A stretch of DNA of 64,000 bases from Streptococcus urinalis 2285-97 (GCF_000188055.2 NZ_AEUZ02000001.1:288501-352500); one strand, 5' to 3'. Numbered from the stretch's first letter, positions 47,773-57,934 are shown. A program made the numbers and translations. Notes: a model not told the origin generated them from the sequence alone.

Positions 47773-48687
47773 TTACATAATGCCTGCTACACGAGCAAGG
47801 ATACCTACGATAAATAAGGCAATGATAATTGTAATTGGTGACACTTTTTTCTTAAGTAACCACATACAGAAGAAAGTAAGTAACAAACCAGTAAATCCTG
47901 GGATAAGTGAGTCTAATTGTCCTTGTAAAGAATTAACTTTTTCAGGAGTTAGGCTAAGACCATCTTTATATTGACCAAGAATTGCTTGAAGTTTTTCACC
48001 AGATACATTTCCATGTGGGAATTCAATATAAGCACCTTTTGAAAGTTTTGTTGCTGGCAACATTAATGCGAATTTAATTGAAACCCAACGTTCAACCAAG
48101 ACAGCTAGGATGAACATACCAAGGATTGAAGCACCTTTAGTGATTTTTTGAATGATACCACCAGATAAGTCTTTAGTGATTTCTGAACCTGCTTTGTAAC
48201 CAAGTTCTTGAGTATACCATAAGAATGCCATACGGATAAGATTCCAACCGATAAAGAAGATTAATGGACCAACAATGTTTCCAGCCATTGCCAATGAAGC
48301 ACCAAGAGCACCAAGGATAGGACGAACTGTAAACCAGAATACTGGATCCCCAACACCTGCTAGAGGTCCCATCATACCAATTTTAACCCCTTGGATAGCA
48401 GTATCATCGATAGGTGCACCATTTGCTTTTTCTTCTTCTAGCGCTAGTGTTACACCAATGATAGGTGCTGCAACATATGGGTGAGTGTTAAAGAACTCTA
48501 AGTGACGCTCTAAAGCAGCAGCACGGTCTTCTTTAGTTTTATATAATTTTTTGATTGCTGGGATTAATGTGTATGCCCAACCTAAGTTTTGCATACGTTC
48601 ATAGTTCCATGAACCTTGTAAGAATGTTGAACGCCACCAAACTTTTTGACGATCAGATTTTGATAATTGAATTTTTTCTTCAGTCAT
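47773..48687 (-). CDS. manN: Mannose PTS permease component IID (ManN)
   Basis: 304 residues. The PTS IID signature is seen in RSTFLQGSWNYERMQNLGWAY at the start and in the C-terminal hydrophobic helix. With ManM it forms the membrane channel for mannose and glucose. Starts 14 bases after manM. Confidence 0.94.
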   Translation of the reverse strand: MTEEKIQLSKSDRQKVWWRSTFLQGSWNYERMQNLGWAYTLIPAIKKLYKTKEDRAAALERHLEFFNTHPYVAAPIIGVTLALEEEKANGAPIDDTAIQGVKIGMMGPLAGVGDPVFWFTVRPILGALGASLAMAGNIVGPLIFFIGWNLIRMAFLWYTQELGYKAGSEITKDLSGGIIQKITKGASILGMFILAVLVERWVSIKFALMLPATKLSKGAYIEFPHGNVSGEKLQAILGQYKDGLSLTPEKVNSLQGQLDSLIPGFTGLLLTFFCMWLLKKKVSPITIIIALFIVGILARVAGIM

Positions 48688-48701
48688 TGTAACGTTCCTT
48701 T

Positions 48702-49514
48702 CTAGTAGTCTTCTAAAATGTCGCCAATTGGATCACCTGAACCTGTTGATCCACCGCCACCATTTCCACCTTTTTCTGAAAGGTTAAGGTAGATGAAGGC
48801 AAGAGCAACACCAATAGTACCAAGAGCGATAAGTGTTAAGTCAGTAACGGCAGCAAGAGCAAAACCAATGGCGAAGAATGGCCATACTTCACGAGTAGCC
48901 ATCATGTTGATAACCATTGCATAACCAACGGCAACAACCATACCACCACCGACAGCCATACCTCCTGATAACCAATCTGGCATAGCATTAAGAATATCTT
49001 GTACTACTGAAGTTGGAACTGCAAGAAGTAATGCAGCTGGAAGAGCAATACGTAGACCTTGAAGAAGTAGTGCGAAGAAGTGAGAACGTTCAACAGCTGC
49101 AATGTTACCAGTTTTTGCTGCATTATCAGCAGTATGAACAAGGGCAACTGAGATAGTACGAACGATCATTGTTAAGAATAGACCTGCAACGGCAAGTGGG
49201 ATAGCTGTTGCAGTCGCAACTGCGATACCTTTACTATTAAAGTCGCCACCTTTAACCATGATGATAGCTGCGGCAACAGAGGCAAGAGCAGCATCTGGCG
49301 CTACGGCAGCACCGATGTTTGCCCAACCAAGAGCGATCATTTGAAGAGAACCACCAAGGATAATTCCTGCTTCAAGATGACCTGTAACAAGTCCAATCAT
49401 AGTACATGCAATAAGTGGTTGGTGTAGTTGAAATTGGTCGAGGATACCTTCAAGACCAGCAAAGAAAGCAACTACAACGACCAAAATTGCAGAAATAAAT
49501 GAAATATCTGACAT
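48702..49514 (-). CDS. manM: Mannose PTS permease component IIC (ManM)
   Basis: 270 residues with several membrane helices, including GLEGILDQFQLHQPLIACTMIGLVTGH and IILGGSLQMIALGWANIGAAVAPD. The C-terminal tail is Gly-rich and acidic (GGNGGGGSTGSGDPIGDI). Man-family IIC carries the sugar site. The tail is also seen in other streptococcal ManM as far as I recall. Confidence 0.94.
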   Translation of the reverse strand: MSDISFISAILVVVVAFFAGLEGILDQFQLHQPLIACTMIGLVTGHLEAGIILGGSLQMIALGWANIGAAVAPDAALASVAAAIIMVKGGDFNSKGIAVATATAIPLAVAGLFLTMIVRTISVALVHTADNAAKTGNIAAVERSHFFALLLQGLRIALPAALLLAVPTSVVQDILNAMPDWLSGGMAVGGGMVVAVGYAMVINMMATREVWPFFAIGFALAAVTDLTLIALGTIGVALAFIYLNLSEKGGNGGGGSTGSGDPIGDILEDY

Positions 49515-49557
49515 TTTGATTTCCTTTCGTAGAAAACTAGTTTATTAATTCTGATTT

Positions 49558-50547
49558 TTATTGAACGTTAGCTTTTTTAATTAAATCAAATAAGTTTTTA
49601 TTTGAATCATTTGGAACTTTACGAACGTCAAATTTAACGCCTAAGTCACGTAATTTTTCAAATGTCGCTACGTCTTCTTTATCCATTGATAAAACATTGT
49701 TAACCATTGTCTTACCTGTTGAGTGAGCCATTGAACCAACGTTCAATTCAGGAATTTCAACCCCACCTTCAACTGCACGTAATGCATCTTGTGGGTTTTG
49801 GAAAAGAATTAAAGCATGTGTATTACCAAAACGAGGATCTTTAGCAACTTCAATTAGTTTACTAATTGGAACAACGTTTGCTTTTACGTTACTTGGAGCA
49901 GCTTGTTTAATTAATTGCTTACGTAAGTCATCATTAGCAACTTCATCTGAAGCAACAATGATACGGTCAGCTTTAGATGAAGGTGTCCATGCAGTGGCAA
50001 CTTGACCATGAAGTAAACGTGTGTCAACACGTGCTAAATTGATCTTGAGTTTACCATCACCGATTACAGTACCGACAGGAATTTCACCATGTGAAGCTAC
50101 AACAACTTCCTCTGGAGAAACCTCTTCAACTGGATTAAGTTCTTCTGGAAGTGCTTTAATACCTTCCTTAGACTCTTTAATAATATTAGCTGCAACTTGT
50201 TCAACACCTGCATTAGCGTCCATCATACGCTCTGTGTAGGCTTGAATAAGCATTGGCAAGTTTAGACCTGTGATGATTGCCATTTTACGTTCTGAATTTT
50301 CACCCATAACGCGACTAGCTTGGTTAAATGGAGAACCACTCCATAAGTCAGCTAAGACAAGGATTTCATCATCAGCATCAAATTGAGCGATAGCATTGTT
50401 GAAATGTTCATACAAATCATCTGGTCCTTCGTTTGGCATGAAAGTAACTACTTGAACTTTCTCTTGTTCGCCAAAAATCATTGACCCTGACTGATGAATA
50501 CCTTCAGCAAATTTACCGTGGCTGGCAATAATAATACCGATACCCAT
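49558..50547 (-). CDS. manL: Mannose PTS component IIAB (ManL)
   Basis: 329 residues from ATG at 50547 ([16 protein letters not shown]) with GGAGG upstream; the longer frame is rejected. The IIA domain has His in ASHGKFAEG (phosphorylated by HPr), then a Pro/Glu/Val-rich linker near 135-160. The IIB domain has [18 protein letters not shown] with the phosphoryl-accepting His. Imports glucose and mannose and is a major sensor in carbon catabolite control. Confidence 0.95.
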   Translation of the reverse strand: MGIGIIIASHGKFAEGIHQSGSMIFGEQEKVQVVTFMPNEGPDDLYEHFNNAIAQFDADDEILVLADLWSGSPFNQASRVMGENSERKMAIITGLNLPMLIQAYTERMMDANAGVEQVAANIIKESKEGIKALPEELNPVEEVSPEEVVVASHGEIPVGTVIGDGKLKINLARVDTRLLHGQVATAWTPSSKADRIIVASDEVANDDLRKQLIKQAAPSNVKANVVPISKLIEVAKDPRFGNTHALILFQNPQDALRAVEGGVEIPELNVGSMAHSTGKTMVNNVLSMDKEDVATFEKLRDLGVKFDVRKVPNDSNKNLFDLIKKANVQ

Positions 50548-50658
50548 TCTTGTTCTTCCTCCTATATTATATTTTTCGCTGAACTGAAGAAGAATAATCT
50601 CCTTCCAATAAAAAATTGGCAATTCTTTTTCAATTTAACGAAATTCAAGAACATAACT

Positions 50659-50687
50659 ATTTTAAAACGTTTTCAATAAAAATGCAA
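50659..50687 (-). promoter_or_regulatory. Promoter of manLMN
   Basis: Minus strand TTGCAT (50687-50682) and TAAAAT (50664-50659), spacer 17. The leader to manL is about 105 bases. Confidence 0.65.
50662..50676. promoter_or_regulatory. Candidate cre site (CcpA) overlapping the manLMN -10
   Basis: On the minus strand TTGAAAACGTTTTAA matches the cre consensus WTGNAANCGNWNNCW at all but one position. It covers the spacer and part of the -10, so bound CcpA should repress. Confidence 0.65.
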
Positions 50688-50703
50688 TAGCATTTTCGGA
50701 AAT

Positions 50704-50743
50704 AATAAGTAAAAAATGAAATTTGTTACATTTTTTACTTATT
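50704..50743. repeat. Perfect 15-bp inverted repeat upstream of the man promoter
   Basis: AATAAGTAAAAAATG and CATTTTTTACTTATT flank a 10-base centre. No T run follows, so it is not an obvious terminator. It lies 20-60 bases upstream of the man -35 and may be a regulator site. The rest of the gap 50744-50995 is AT-rich with no gene seen. Confidence 0.6.
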
Positions 50744-50996
50744 ATGCTAACCATTCTATTTATGCGTTTGTAGTATCATAATATTCATTTTTTGATTGAA
50801 GAATCGTTGGCAAAAAAGTAATAAAATAAGCGTGGATTTCAGTTGATCAATTATATTTCTTTCTAATTAATAGTAAAAAAAGATAAATGAATATTAATAA
50901 AAGTCATTTATTAAGTGGTATATACCTTTAATTAAAAGTTATTTTGCCTTTTCATAATTATTGAAAATAAAGTCATTATTTTTTCAAAATTTATGA

Positions 50997-51026
50997 AAAA
51001 AAGTTCAGTAAAAAACTGAACTTTGA
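50997..51026 (-). terminator. Terminator of the HAD phosphatase gene
   Basis: AAAGTTCAGT and ACTGAACTTT pair around 5 A residues; on the minus strand a T7 run follows. Confidence 0.8.
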
Positions 51027-51034
51027 ATTTTATT

Positions 51035-51847
51035 CTATAGAAAGAGTTCTTCTAATTTTTTTGCAACACCATCTTCTTCATTTGAAAGTGTTAATTGCTG
51101 ATCAGCGAATGGGAGTAGAACTGGACTAGCATTTTTCATGGCAAATCCAGTGCCAGCCAACTCTAACATTTCAGTATCATTGTGTTCATCCCCAAAGGCG
51201 ATTAAGTCTTGTGTTGAACAATTCATGACATTTAAGAGATATTCTAATGCATAAGCTTTGTTAACCCCCTTTGGTGAACATTCAAGAATATTTAATGGAC
51301 CGCCCCAAGAGTCAACTTCAATTTCATAATTAAAATACTCCCTCATGGATTCTGCTAAAGCCATTTTATCACTAAGCCTTGTTTGCATTAATAAGGCATT
51401 TGGATTTGTATTAATTTTTGATTGATCCATAGTCATATCGTCTGTGATTTTTTCCACACCAAAAAGCATTGGACTGATTCTATCGAGATGATCCATGGTG
51501 ATGAAACATTTTTTTCTAAATTCACTCGCGATGAAATCCATTTGAAAAGTGTCTTTTAACTCAAGAATTTTTAATAAGTATCGTTTATCTAATGTAACAT
51601 TATTTTCAAATTCCCATCTTTGTTCGGGAATGTGTGTTAATGAGCCATTAAAATTTATCATTGGGGTATCAAGACCAAGACTTAAATAGTAATCTAATGC
51701 CATGCGATAAGGTCTACCAGTAGAAATTATAATTTTATGACCTTTTTGTTGGACTTTATTAATTATTTTTTTTGTATACGTAGAGATGGTACTGTTATTA
51801 TGAAGTAGTGTTCCATCTAAGTCGATAGCTATAATTTTTTTCGTCAT
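51035..51847 (-). CDS. Cof-type HAD-superfamily phosphatase
   Basis: 270 residues from ATG at 51847 (MTKKIIAIDLDGTLLHNN). An upstream in-frame ATG at 51856 overlaps the -10 and cannot be in the mRNA. Motif I is DLDGT, motif II STGRP, and motif IV is AFGDEHNDTEML. The C2B cap is of the Cof type, acting on sugar phosphates or flavin mononucleotide-like substrates; the target is unknown. Apparently leaderless. Confidence 0.9.
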   Translation of the reverse strand: MTKKIIAIDLDGTLLHNNSTISTYTKKIINKVQQKGHKIIISTGRPYRMALDYYLSLGLDTPMINFNGSLTHIPEQRWEFENNVTLDKRYLLKILELKDTFQMDFIASEFRKKCFITMDHLDRISPMLFGVEKITDDMTMDQSKINTNPNALLMQTRLSDKMALAESMREYFNYEIEVDSWGGPLNILECSPKGVNKAYALEYLLNVMNCSTQDLIAFGDEHNDTEMLELAGTGFAMKNASPVLLPFADQQLTLSNEEDGVAKKLEELFL

Positions 51848-51854
51848 ATTAGTC

Positions 51855-51863
51855 ATTATAACA
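51855..51863 (-). promoter_or_regulatory. Extended -10 placed 7 bases before the HAD ATG (leaderless)
   Basis: Minus-strand TGTTATAAT ends at 51855 and ATG starts at 51847. Transcription would begin at or next to the A. Confidence 0.55.
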
Positions 51864-51933
51864 AAAATATTAAATTGGTAAAGAGAAGCAATAATGAATA
51901 CATATTAAATAATTAAAAAATGATAATCTACTA

Positions 51934-51962
51934 TTGAATCGTGAACTATTTATTGGTATAAT
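51934..51962 (+). promoter_or_regulatory. Promoter of the purine permease gene
   Basis: TTGAAT at 51934-51939 and TATAAT at 51957-51962 with spacer 17. A CGTTCG at 51971-51976 lies just downstream and gives an imperfect match to a PurR box in reverse (one mismatch by my reading); no riboswitch fold is evident. Confidence 0.65.
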
Positions 51963-52052
51963 ATAAATATCGTTCGTTTTTAAAATAATTTTATTGTGAA
52001 ATATCATATTTTGATAACGAAACATTAATCATAAGGAGTTTCCAAAAATATA

Positions 52053-53483
52053 ATGGAAAAGTTTTTTAAGTTAAAAGAGAACGGGACAAATGTTCGTACC
52101 GAAGTCATGGCAGGAATCACAACGTTTTTTGCAATGTCATATATTTTATTTGTTAATCCGTCAATTTTAAGTCAAACAGGAATGCCAGCACAAGGTGTTT
52201 TTCTAGCTACAATTATTGCTTCAATTGCTGGAACATTAATGATGGGGTTATATGCTAACATCCCTTATGCTATGGCACCCGGTATGGGATTAAATGCATT
52301 TTTCACATACACAGTTGTTTTTGCTTTAGGATATACGTGGCAAGAAGCTTTAGCCATGGTTTTCATTTGTGGATTGATTTCAATTGTCATTACTTTAACA
52401 CGTGTTCGTCGAATGATTATTGAAGAGATTCCTTCTACTTTAAAAAAAGCTATTAGTGCTGGAATTGGTATCTTTCTAACTTATATTGGATTAAAAGATG
52501 CTGGACTATTACAATTTGCCATAGATGCGGGAACTTATACTGTGACAGGAAAAGGAGCAGATAAGGGATTAGCTTCTATAACAGCAAATGCTTCTGCAAC
52601 ACCTGGATTAGTTGATTTTAACACAGCAGCAGTCCTTGTTGCTTTAATTGGTATTTTAGTAACAGCTTATTTTATCATCAAAGATATCAAAGGCGGTATT
52701 ATCATTTCTCTCCTAATTACAACTCTCTTTGCTATTGTTTTTGGTGTAGTGGACCTATCTAAGATTAATTTTGCCGCAAATAATCCTGTTTCTGCTTTTA
52801 AAGATTTAGGGACTGTTTTTGGTGCAGCACTTGGAAGTAAGGGACTTGGAGCATTGTTCTCAGATGTTAGCCGTCTTCCAGAAGTTTTAATGACTATTTT
52901 AGCTTTTGCACTCACTGATATTTTTGATAATGTTGGTACCTTGATTGGGACAGGTGCTAAAGCAGGTATATTTGGAAGTCAAAATAATACTGAGTCTACT
53001 GGTTTAAACAGTAAAATGGATAAGGCTTTATTCTCTGACATGGTAGGGACAACAGTTGGCGCTATTGCAGGGACTTCTAACGTCACTACTTATGTAGAAT
53101 CAGCAGCGGGTATTGGTGCAGGTGGACGTACTGGTCTAACAGCAGTTGTTGTTGCAATTCTATTTGCGTTATCAAGCTTATTTAGTCCTCTGTTAGCTAT
53201 TGTACCAGGACAAGCAACAGCAGCAGTTCTTCTCATTGTAGGGGTTATGATGCTTTCTAGTTTGAAAGATATTAACTGGTCTGATATGAGTGAAGCTATT
53301 CCTGCCTTCTTTGCAACTATGTTTATGGGATTTGCTTATAGCATTACTCAAGGGATTGCAATGGGATTTTTAACTTATACTTTTTCAAAATTGGTGAAAA
53401 AAGAAGCTAAAGACATTCATCCATTGATTTGGGTTTTGGATATCTTGTTTATTCTTAATTTTATTAGCTTAGCAATTATGTAG
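52053..53483 (+). CDS. NCS2/AzgA-family guanine/hypoxanthine permease (PbuG-like)
   Basis: 476 residues, about 12-14 membrane segments. The N-terminal TEVMAGITTFFAMSYILFVNP is diagnostic. MAPGMGLNAFFTYTVVF and ALTDIFDNVGTLIGTG are further family motifs. Transports purine bases by cation symport. Substrate guanine/hypoxanthine is from the family. AAGGAG lies upstream. Confidence 0.92.
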   Translation: MEKFFKLKENGTNVRTEVMAGITTFFAMSYILFVNPSILSQTGMPAQGVFLATIIASIAGTLMMGLYANIPYAMAPGMGLNAFFTYTVVFALGYTWQEALAMVFICGLISIVITLTRVRRMIIEEIPSTLKKAISAGIGIFLTYIGLKDAGLLQFAIDAGTYTVTGKGADKGLASITANASATPGLVDFNTAAVLVALIGILVTAYFIIKDIKGGIIISLLITTLFAIVFGVVDLSKINFAANNPVSAFKDLGTVFGAALGSKGLGALFSDVSRLPEVLMTILAFALTDIFDNVGTLIGTGAKAGIFGSQNNTESTGLNSKMDKALFSDMVGTTVGAIAGTSNVTTYVESAAGIGAGGRTGLTAVVVAILFALSSLFSPLLAIVPGQATAAVLLIVGVMMLSSLKDINWSDMSEAIPAFFATMFMGFAYSITQGIAMGFLTYTFSKLVKKEAKDIHPLIWVLDILFILNFISLAIM

Positions 53484-53552
53484 TCTCTCTTATTCAATAA
53501 TTACTACTAAACTAACAATCTCCTTAGATCAGTAGTAAAAAAATAAAAGAAG

Positions 53553-53579
53553 AAAAAACCTCATTATTGAGGTTTTTTT
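53553..53579 (+). terminator. Terminator after the purine permease
   Basis: AAAAAACCTCA, a TTAT loop and TGAGGTTTTTTT. Confidence 0.9.
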
Positions 53580-53632
53580 ACTTCTTTTAATCAATAAACT
53601 AGCTAAAAATTTAGAGAAAACGCTTTTGCCTT

Positions 53633-53821
53633 TTATTTTTTGGACTTATTATAATTTAAGACAAGAAATATTCCTATGATAATGATACCTAAAGTGTTTA
53701 ACAGTCGTCCTGTTTCAACAAAGATATTTTCAAAACGTACTGGCAGAAATAATCCTAATACATCTGAAACAATTCCTAAGATTAATAGTACCAAACCTAG
53801 TTTATAATATTTTTTTGTCAT
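53633..53821 (-). CDS. Small hypothetical membrane protein
   Basis: 62 residues from ATG at 53821 (MTKKYYKLGLVLL); an alternative start adds 4. Two hydrophobic helices (about 8-26 and 40-57) and a basic end (NKSKK). Upstream AGGTGG or GGTAGAG serves as a ribosome-binding site. Not recognised. The 200 bases between it and tsaE hold only AT-rich sequence. Confidence 0.6.
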   Translation of the reverse strand: MTKKYYKLGLVLLILGIVSDVLGLFLPVRFENIFVETGRLLNTLGIIIIGIFLVLNYNKSKK

Positions 53822-54021
53822 CTCTACCACCATTATTAAATACTTAGAAATAGTATAACATTAATTATCCAAATCCAATAGACTCATTGTCTGATTCATT
53901 AACAAAGAAAAGTTTAAGCTTTTTAAGTTAATATCAATTCTTAGTCTAATATGTTTAAAATAGCAATCAAAAATAAATTAAAAGAAAGGTCATATCAAGA
54001 TGACAATGTTTTGAAAAATTT

Positions 54022-54029
54022 GATATAAT
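54022..54029 (+). promoter_or_regulatory. Extended -10 placed 6 bases before tsaE ATG (leaderless)
   Basis: TGATATAAT ends at 54029 (TG begins at 54021); ATG starts at 54036. A -35-like ATGACA lies at 54000-54005, spacer 18. No ribosome-binding site precedes the ATG. Confidence 0.6.
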
Positions 54030-54035
54030 ACATCT

Positions 54036-54482
54036 ATGTTTTACACTAATAATGAAGCTGAGTTGCAAGATTTAGGCCAAAAAATTGGATATCATCTTGA
54101 AGAAGGTGACATTCTCATTTTAACAGGTGATCTTGGTTCAGGAAAAACAACCTTAACAAAAGGCATCGGAAAAGCTTTAGGCATTTCACAAATGATAAAA
54201 AGTCCAACTTATACTATTGTGAGAGAGTACACTGGGGATACTACTTTGTACCATCTCGATGTTTACAGAATAGGAGATGACCCTGATTCAATAGACTTAG
54301 ATGAGTTTTTATTTGGTTCAGGCATAACGGTTATAGAATGGGGTGAATTACTGGATCCGCATTTATTTAATGATTATCTTGAGGTCATTATTCATAAGGA
54401 GGACCAAGGTCGCCGAGTTGAACTACAAAGTCATGGAACGCGATCTGAAACGATTTTGAGGAAAGTTAATGCAGAAAACTAA
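54036..54482 (+). CDS. tsaE: tRNA threonylcarbamoyladenosine biosynthesis ATPase TsaE
   Basis: 148 residues. Walker A is LTGDLGSGKTTLTKGIG, with SPTYTIVREY, then LYHLDVYRI and a late VIEWGELL. It works with TsaB and TsaD in t6A synthesis. The next gene begins 14 bases inside its end. Confidence 0.95.
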   Translation: MFYTNNEAELQDLGQKIGYHLEEGDILILTGDLGSGKTTLTKGIGKALGISQMIKSPTYTIVREYTGDTTLYHLDVYRIGDDPDSIDLDEFLFGSGITVIEWGELLDPHLFNDYLEVIIHKEDQGRRVELQSHGTRSETILRKVNAEN

Positions 54483-54990
54483 AGAAATCATTTTTGAAGA
54501 AGCTCAAGCGAAAGATGCTAAATTGATTTTGGAATTTTTTACTAGTGTTTTAAATGAGACAGATTTCATTATCGCTGATGATGAATTTATAAAAGCTGAC
54601 TTATTAACAATGGAAGCCTTTCTGTCATATAATGAATATGGGAAAGGAATCTGCTTAATAGCGAGAATGGATCAGCAAGTAATTGGCTTATTAAATGTCA
54701 ATGTTTCAACCCAAAAGGAATTTCAGCATATTGGAGATATTTTTATTGCTGTTAGAAAATCTTTTTGGGGACAAGGAATCGCCAGTACACTTATGGAACT
54801 CATGTCGGATTGGGTTTCTCATGCAGGTTATCTAAGGCGCCTAGAACTAAATGTGCAAAAAAGAAATGAAACTGCTTTAGCTCTTTATCGTAAATTTGGT
54901 TTTCAAATTGAGGGAGAAAAAGAACGTGGGATTAAATTGAAAGAAGGAGAATTTCTAGACGTTTACCAAATGGGAAAACTAATAGATTAA
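54469..54990 (+). CDS. GNAT-family acetyltransferase
   Basis: 173 residues. The acetyl-CoA loop is AVRKSFWGQGIASTLMELM, with RRLELNVQKRNETALALYRKFGF following. Similar to RimJ/RimL-like small-molecule or protein acetylases. Part of the conserved tsaE-GNAT-LCP run in streptococci. Confidence 0.88.
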   Translation: MQKTKEIIFEEAQAKDAKLILEFFTSVLNETDFIIADDEFIKADLLTMEAFLSYNEYGKGICLIARMDQQVIGLLNVNVSTQKEFQHIGDIFIAVRKSFWGQGIASTLMELMSDWVSHAGYLRRLELNVQKRNETALALYRKFGFQIEGEKERGIKLKEGEFLDVYQMGKLID

Positions 54991-54997
54991 GCTTAAA

Positions 54998-56242
54998 ATG
55001 AAATTAGGGAAAAAAATTGTATTAATGCTCTTAGCCATATTGACGACAACAATTGTTGCTCTTGGCGTTTATGCGACGACTGCTTATAATTTTTCAACCA
55101 AAGAATTATCAAAAACTTATAAAGAATTATCAACATCAAAGACAAAAAGCACTGCCATTGAACAAACAAAACCTTTTTCAATTTTATTAATGGGTGTTGA
55201 TACAGGTTCAAGTGAACGAAAATCTACTTGGGAAGGGAATAGTGACTCAATGCTTTTAGTTACTATTAATCCTAAGACAAAGAAAACAACGATGACTAGT
55301 CTAGAGCGCGATATTTTAGTCAAATTATCTGGACCGTCAAGTAATGATCAAACTGGCGAAGAAGCAAAATTAAATGCAGCTTATGCAGCTGGTGGTGCTA
55401 AGATGGCCATTATGACTGTACAAGACTTATTAGATATTCAGATAGATAATTATATACAAATTAATATGCAAGGTCTAATTGATCTCGTAAATGCTGTTGG
55501 TGGTATTACAGTAACTAATAAATTTGACTTTGCAATATCAATTTCTGAAAATGAACCAGAATATCAAGCAAGTGTTGAACCTGGGACACACAAAATTAAT
55601 GGTGAGCAAGCACTGGTCTATTCACGGATGAGATATGATGATCCTGAAGGGGATTATGGGAGACAAAAACGTCAACGTGAAGTGATTCAAAAAGTGATGA
55701 AAAAGATCTTAGCATTGAACAGTGTCAGTTCCTATCGCAAAGTGTTAAAAGCTATTAGCGGCAATATGCAAACTGATATTGAAATTTCTTCGGAGACAAT
55801 TCCAAATCTTTTAGGGTATGCAGATGCCTTGAAAAATGTGACATCTTATCAATTGAAAGGCAAAGGAGAAACATTGGCTGATGGGGGTTCTTATCAAATT
55901 GTAACTGAAGATCATATGGTAGCCATCCAAAATAAAATTAAAACACAGCTTGGTAAAACTAAAACAACTAAAGATAAGCTAAAAACAAGTGCTATATTGT
56001 ATGAAACATTGTTTGGTTCTAGTGGTTTATCAAGTAACTCGTCTGCTTCTTCAGATTATTCAACTAGTCAGGATGATACGACGAGTACCTATAATAATTA
56101 TTCAAGCAATAGCAATACCTACTATAGTAGCACTTATAGTAATACATACAGTGATACCTATAATAATTCAAATTATTCTTCACAGACGATTCCGTCTGCT
56201 GATACTTCAACTCAAACCTACAATTCTGGAGTTAGCAAATAA
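54998..56242 (+). CDS. LytR-CpsA-Psr (LCP) family wall polymer ligase
   Basis: 414 residues. One N-terminal membrane helix (6-28), then the LCP domain: FSILLMGVDTGSSERK, NSDSMLLVTINPKTKK, RDI, and a late ALVYSRMRYDDPEGDYGRQKRQREV with the conserved Arg residues. It attaches teichoic or capsule-type polymers to peptidoglycan. The final 75 residues are a low-complexity Ser/Thr/Tyr/Asn tail. In S. mutans the gene at this position is brpA. Confidence 0.92.
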   Translation: MKLGKKIVLMLLAILTTTIVALGVYATTAYNFSTKELSKTYKELSTSKTKSTAIEQTKPFSILLMGVDTGSSERKSTWEGNSDSMLLVTINPKTKKTTMTSLERDILVKLSGPSSNDQTGEEAKLNAAYAAGGAKMAIMTVQDLLDIQIDNYIQINMQGLIDLVNAVGGITVTNKFDFAISISENEPEYQASVEPGTHKINGEQALVYSRMRYDDPEGDYGRQKRQREVIQKVMKKILALNSVSSYRKVLKAISGNMQTDIEISSETIPNLLGYADALKNVTSYQLKGKGETLADGGSYQIVTEDHMVAIQNKIKTQLGKTKTTKDKLKTSAILYETLFGSSGLSSNSSASSDYSTSQDDTTSTYNNYSSNSNTYYSSTYSNTYSDTYNNSNYSSQTIPSADTSTQTYNSGVSK

Positions 56243-56270
56243 AAAAAGAGTTACTATTAACTCTTTTTTT
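56241..56270. terminator. Bidirectional terminator after the LCP gene
   Basis: AAAAAAGAGTTA, a CTAT loop and TAACTCTTTTTT, shared by convergent genes. Confidence 0.88.
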
Positions 56271-56565
56271 ATTTGGATTCATCTTGATATTTTGCCATTC
56301 TTTTATTGATTTCATCAACTCTTACTTGACTTTCATCTTTAAAAACTCGTATTTTATAGTTTAATTCTTTAGTTAGACCTTGTAAGACATCTTTTTGTTC
56401 TAATATTTGATTGATATTTGACTTAATTTTGGTGATATCATCTTTAATCAGCTTTTCTTGATTTTTATAGTGTTTGACATTTTGGTTAATATCATCCTTT
56501 TTTTGATAAAGTTTATAACCTGCAAAACCAATTAATCCAGCGGCTATATATTTTTTAATTCCCAT
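56269..56565 (-). CDS. Hypothetical protein with membrane segment and coiled coil
   Basis: 98 residues. A short N-terminal hydrophobic segment (IAAGLIGFAGYKLY) precedes a long charged coiled-coil-like helix. It overlaps the HIT gene end as TAATG, so the two are cotranscribed. Resembles YtxH-type small proteins only in layout. Function unknown. Confidence 0.7.
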   Translation of the reverse strand: MGIKKYIAAGLIGFAGYKLYQKKDDINQNVKHYKNQEKLIKDDITKIKSNINQILEQKDVLQGLTKELNYKIRVFKDESQVRVDEINKRMAKYQDESK

Positions 56566-56981
56566 TAATCCACCTCTTTTTGTATAGTGTTTGCTAATTG
56601 AGCAAGTTCCTCAAAATCTGGTTCGTGAGTTGTGTAGTTTATTGAAATACCATCTTTTTCATCAAATCGTGGCACGATATGAATATGTGCATGAAAGACA
56701 GTTTGGCCAGCTATCTCTTCGTTATTATTGATAATATTGACACCTTTAGCTTTTGTTGCTTTTTGAACAGCCTTAGCGACTTTAGGTAATTTAGAAAAGG
56801 TCTTTTCAGCAGTTTTTTCATCCATTTCGAGAACATTACGAACGTGTTTTTTAGGAATTAATAGTGTATGACCCTTGGTTGTTTGTGTAATATCTAAAAA
56901 AGCAAGAACGTCATCATCTTCGTAAACTTTTGAAGACGGAATTTGACCAGAAATGATTTGACAAAAAATACAATTATCCAT
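56565..56981 (-). CDS. HIT-family nucleotide hydrolase
   Basis: 138 residues. The zinc-like Cys pair CIFCQI and the histidine triad HAHIHIVP are visible. It hydrolyses dinucleoside or AMP-linked substrates. GGAGGG precedes the ATG. In streptococci it lies next to the ecsAB genes, here separated by the broken butA. Confidence 0.92.
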   Translation of the reverse strand: MDNCIFCQIISGQIPSSKVYEDDDVLAFLDITQTTKGHTLLIPKKHVRNVLEMDEKTAEKTFSKLPKVAKAVQKATKAKGVNIINNNEEIAGQTVFHAHIHIVPRFDEKDGISINYTTHEPDFEELAQLANTIQKEVD

Positions 56982-57148
56982 AATTACCCTCCAATAAGAC
57001 TAAGTTCTAAATTATTATTATAAATATCTTAGCATGGGGATAACTAGAATGCAATTGTAAAAAATTTGATTAATTTTACTTTTTTAATTGTAATTAGTAG
57101 TAATTAGGAATACACTTTATTTAATTTAAAAGAATCGAGGCAATACTT

Positions 57149-57911
<763 letters not shown>

Positions 57912-57934
57912 TTTAATAACTAGAATATATTTAA

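Noticed and set aside
51897..52052. Purine riboswitch before the purine permease
   Set aside because: No conserved pairing or aptamer core and no terminator hairpin in the leader; only an imperfect PurR-like box.
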